Below are positions 5,216 through 6,579 of a stretch of DNA of 6,579 nt, one piece after another (the stretch's first letter is position 1; each line of letters opens with the position of its first letter). Both the position numbers and the translations under genes were made by a program. The notes under the pieces were generated by a model. It saw nothing but the letters and a program-made list of their open reading frames with translations. It searched no databases and was not told the DNA's origin. This DNA is from Pseudomonadota bacterium. GTDB lineage: Bacteria; Pseudomonadota; Gammaproteobacteria; Xanthomonadales; Xanthomonadaceae. The stretch lies in contig JAEWOJ010000137.1 of assembly GCA_023399815.1 (NCBI GenBank), positions 1 to 6,579 on the forward strand, read 5' to 3'.

Positions 5216-6579
5216 TCAGCTGGCCCAGGGCGGGCTGTAGGCCAGCTTGACGCGGCGCACCGCCGGGTCCTCGCGCAGGGCATCGAGCAGCTGCGTGCTG
5301 ACCCGCACCGCACCGCTGCCGCCGAGGTCGAGCATGCCGGCGACGCCGCCGTCCTTGCCCTTCAGCAGCAGGTCCACGCGGATCGGCGTGCGCCCGGGGC
5401 GGTGCGTGGCCAGCATCGGCTCGATGCGCTGCCAGATGCGGCCGCCGCGGCCGTCCACGCGCAGCGACAGACGCACCGCGTGGTCGGCGCACAGCTGCTC
5501 GAAGTCCCAGCACTGGCGGATGCGCAGCGCGTAGCCGCCGTTGAATTCGTCCTCGCGCAGGCCACCCTTGACCACCAGGATGCGGTCCTTGGTCATCAGG
5601 TGGCCGAATTCGGCCAGGCCGTCGGAGAAGGCGCTGCATTCCACGCGGCCCTTGCCGTCCTCCAGCTGCACGAACACCTGGCTGTCGCCCTTGCGGCGCA
5701 CGCCCACCACCATGCCGGCCAGGATCACCTGCGCTTCCTGGCGCCAGCTGCGCTTCTCGCCGTCGCGCGGCGGCAGCGCCGGCGCGACCAGCTTGTCCAG
5801 CGCGCCGAGGTCGGTGCCGACCAGTTCCTTGACGTCGTCGGCGTACGGGTCGAACGGATGGCCGCTGAGGTAGAAGCCCAGCGTCTCGCGCTCGCCGTTC
5901 AACAGCTGTGCCACCGGCCATTCGCGGCTTTCCGGCAGGTCCAGCTGCGCGGCGGTATTGACCGGGTCGGGCGCGCCGAACAGCGAGTTCTGCCCCGACG
6001 CCTTCTCGCGCGCCATCTGGTCGGTGGCCTTGATCACCTCGGGCAGCTGCAGCATCAGCGAGGCGCGGTTCCTGCCCAGGCCATCGAGCGCGCCGCACTG
6101 GATCATCGCCTCCAGCGTGCGGCGGTTGAGCTTGGCCGATTCGACGCGGGTGCAGAAGTCCAGCAGCGTGGCGTACTCGCCGCCGCGCTGGCGCTCGGCC
6201 ACCACCGCCTCGCAGGCGCCCTGGCCGACGCCCTTGATCGCGCCCAGGCCGTAGCGGATGGTGTCGGCGCTGGACGCCTCGAACATGTAGGCCGAGTCGT
6301 TGACCCGCGGCGGCAGCACGCTCAGGCCGAGGTTGCGCACCTCGGCCAGGAAGCCGACCACCTTGTCGGTGTTGTCCATGTCCGAGGACAGCGTCGCGGC
6401 CATGAACTCGGCCGGGTAGTGGCGCTTCAACCACGCGGTCTGGTAGCTGACCAGCGCGTAGGCGGCGGCGTGCGACTTGTTGAAGCCGTAGCCGGCGAAC
6501 TTCTCCATCAGGTCGAAGATCTCGTCGGCCTTGGGGCCGTCGACGCCGCCCTTGGCCGCGCCCTCGCGGAAGATCTCGC
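5216..6579 (-). CDS. dnaE: DNA polymerase III subunit alpha, C-terminal part (5' end cut by window edge)
   Basis: This is the replicative polymerase catalytic subunit, which extends DNA at the fork as part of the Pol III core with epsilon and theta and bound to the beta clamp. The frame is open to the right edge. 453 residues are visible, beginning EIFREGAAKGG, of a family about 1,150-1,200 long. The PHP and palm domains lie outside the window. Regions visible in order (window residues): a conserved fingers-end block FDLMEKFAGYGFNKSHAAAYALVSYQ (about 21-46, with the ATG at 6508 internal to it), a helix-hairpin-helix motif GLGAIKGVG (110-117), a beta-clamp-binding motif QNSLF (196-200), GERETLGFYLSGHP (228-241), an OB-fold (about 282-358) and a C-terminal tau-binding-type domain. 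QNSLF aligns with the internal QADMF clamp motif of E. coli DnaE. The stop at 5216 lies 76 bases before accA. Confidence 0.97.
   Translation of the reverse strand, partial: EIFREGAAKGGVDGPKADEIFDLMEKFAGYGFNKSHAAAYALVSYQTAWLKRHYPAEFMAATLSSDMDNTDKVVGFLAEVRNLGLSVLPPRVNDSAYMFEASSADTIRYGLGAIKGVGQGACEAVVAERQRGGEYATLLDFCTRVESAKLNRRTLEAMIQCGALDGLGRNRASLMLQLPEVIKATDQMAREKASGQNSLFGAPDPVNTAAQLDLPESREWPVAQLLNGERETLGFYLSGHPFDPYADDVKELVGTDLGALDKLVAPALPPRDGEKRSWRQEAQVILAGMVVGVRRKGDSQVFVQLEDGKGRVECSAFSDGLAEFGHLMTKDRILVVKGGLREDEFNGGYALRIRQCWDFEQLCADHAVRLSLRVDGRGGRIWQRIEPMLATHRPGRTPIRVDLLLKGKDGGVAGMLDLGGSGAVRVSTQLLDALREDPAVRRVKLAYSPPWAS

Noticed and set aside
5140..5313. N-terminal extension of accA overlapping dnaE
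   Set aside because: The added residues overlap the dnaE C-terminus in another frame and have no family similarity. The ATG at 5139 gives exactly the usual 319-residue protein.
5136..6434. 432-residue alternative frame on the - strand within dnaE
   Set aside because: Gly/Arg/Ala-rich shadow of dnaE in another frame; the dnaE frame carries clear conserved motifs throughout.

Overview
This 6.6 kb stretch is GC-rich and gene-dense. It looks like ordinary chromosome of a gammaproteobacterium of the Xanthomonadaceae/Lysobacteraceae type (Lysobacter, Pseudoxanthomonas, Luteimonas or Stenotrophomonas relatives). Four things suggest this: strong G/C use at third codon positions, the dnaE-accA order, a paired GTAGGAGCGAC-type REP-like element, and protein sequences resembling xanthomonad homologues as I remember them. 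The genus cannot be fixed from the sequence alone.

Left part (1-1034): the 3' end of a membrane 'putative sensor' domain protein runs in from the left edge on the + strand. It converges on a small two-helix DUF2798 membrane protein on the - strand. A strong 15-bp hairpin sits between them and can serve as terminator for both. About 430 bases (1035-1461) follow with no convincing gene. They hold the DUF2798 ribosome-binding site, several short inverted repeats and a degraded hairpin repeat next to the end of phaZ.

Middle part (1462-4080): an intracellular polyhydroxyalkanoate depolymerase (phaZ, -) lies downstream of a class I SAM-dependent methyltransferase of unknown substrate (-). A HemJ/CopD-like four-helix membrane protein (+) is divergent from the methyltransferase across a 60-base gap that contains a 9-bp inverted repeat. 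A hairpin terminator ends hemJ.

Right part (4081-6579): a perfect 23-bp inverted pair of REP-like units separates the convergent hemJ and accA. accA (-) encodes the full 319-residue carboxyltransferase alpha subunit of acetyl-CoA carboxylase. Upstream of it is the C-terminal 453 residues of dnaE (-), the replicative DNA polymerase III alpha subunit, cut by the right edge.

The genes are mostly independent housekeeping functions: fatty-acid initiation, replication, haem synthesis and carbon-store mobilisation. I found no phage, insertion sequence, CRISPR array, toxin-antitoxin or defence genes, and no evidence of an undescribed multi-gene system. The points most worth a second look are non-coding (the REP pair, the inverted repeat between divergent genes, the empty 1035-1461 region) and the basic C-terminal tail of PhaZ.
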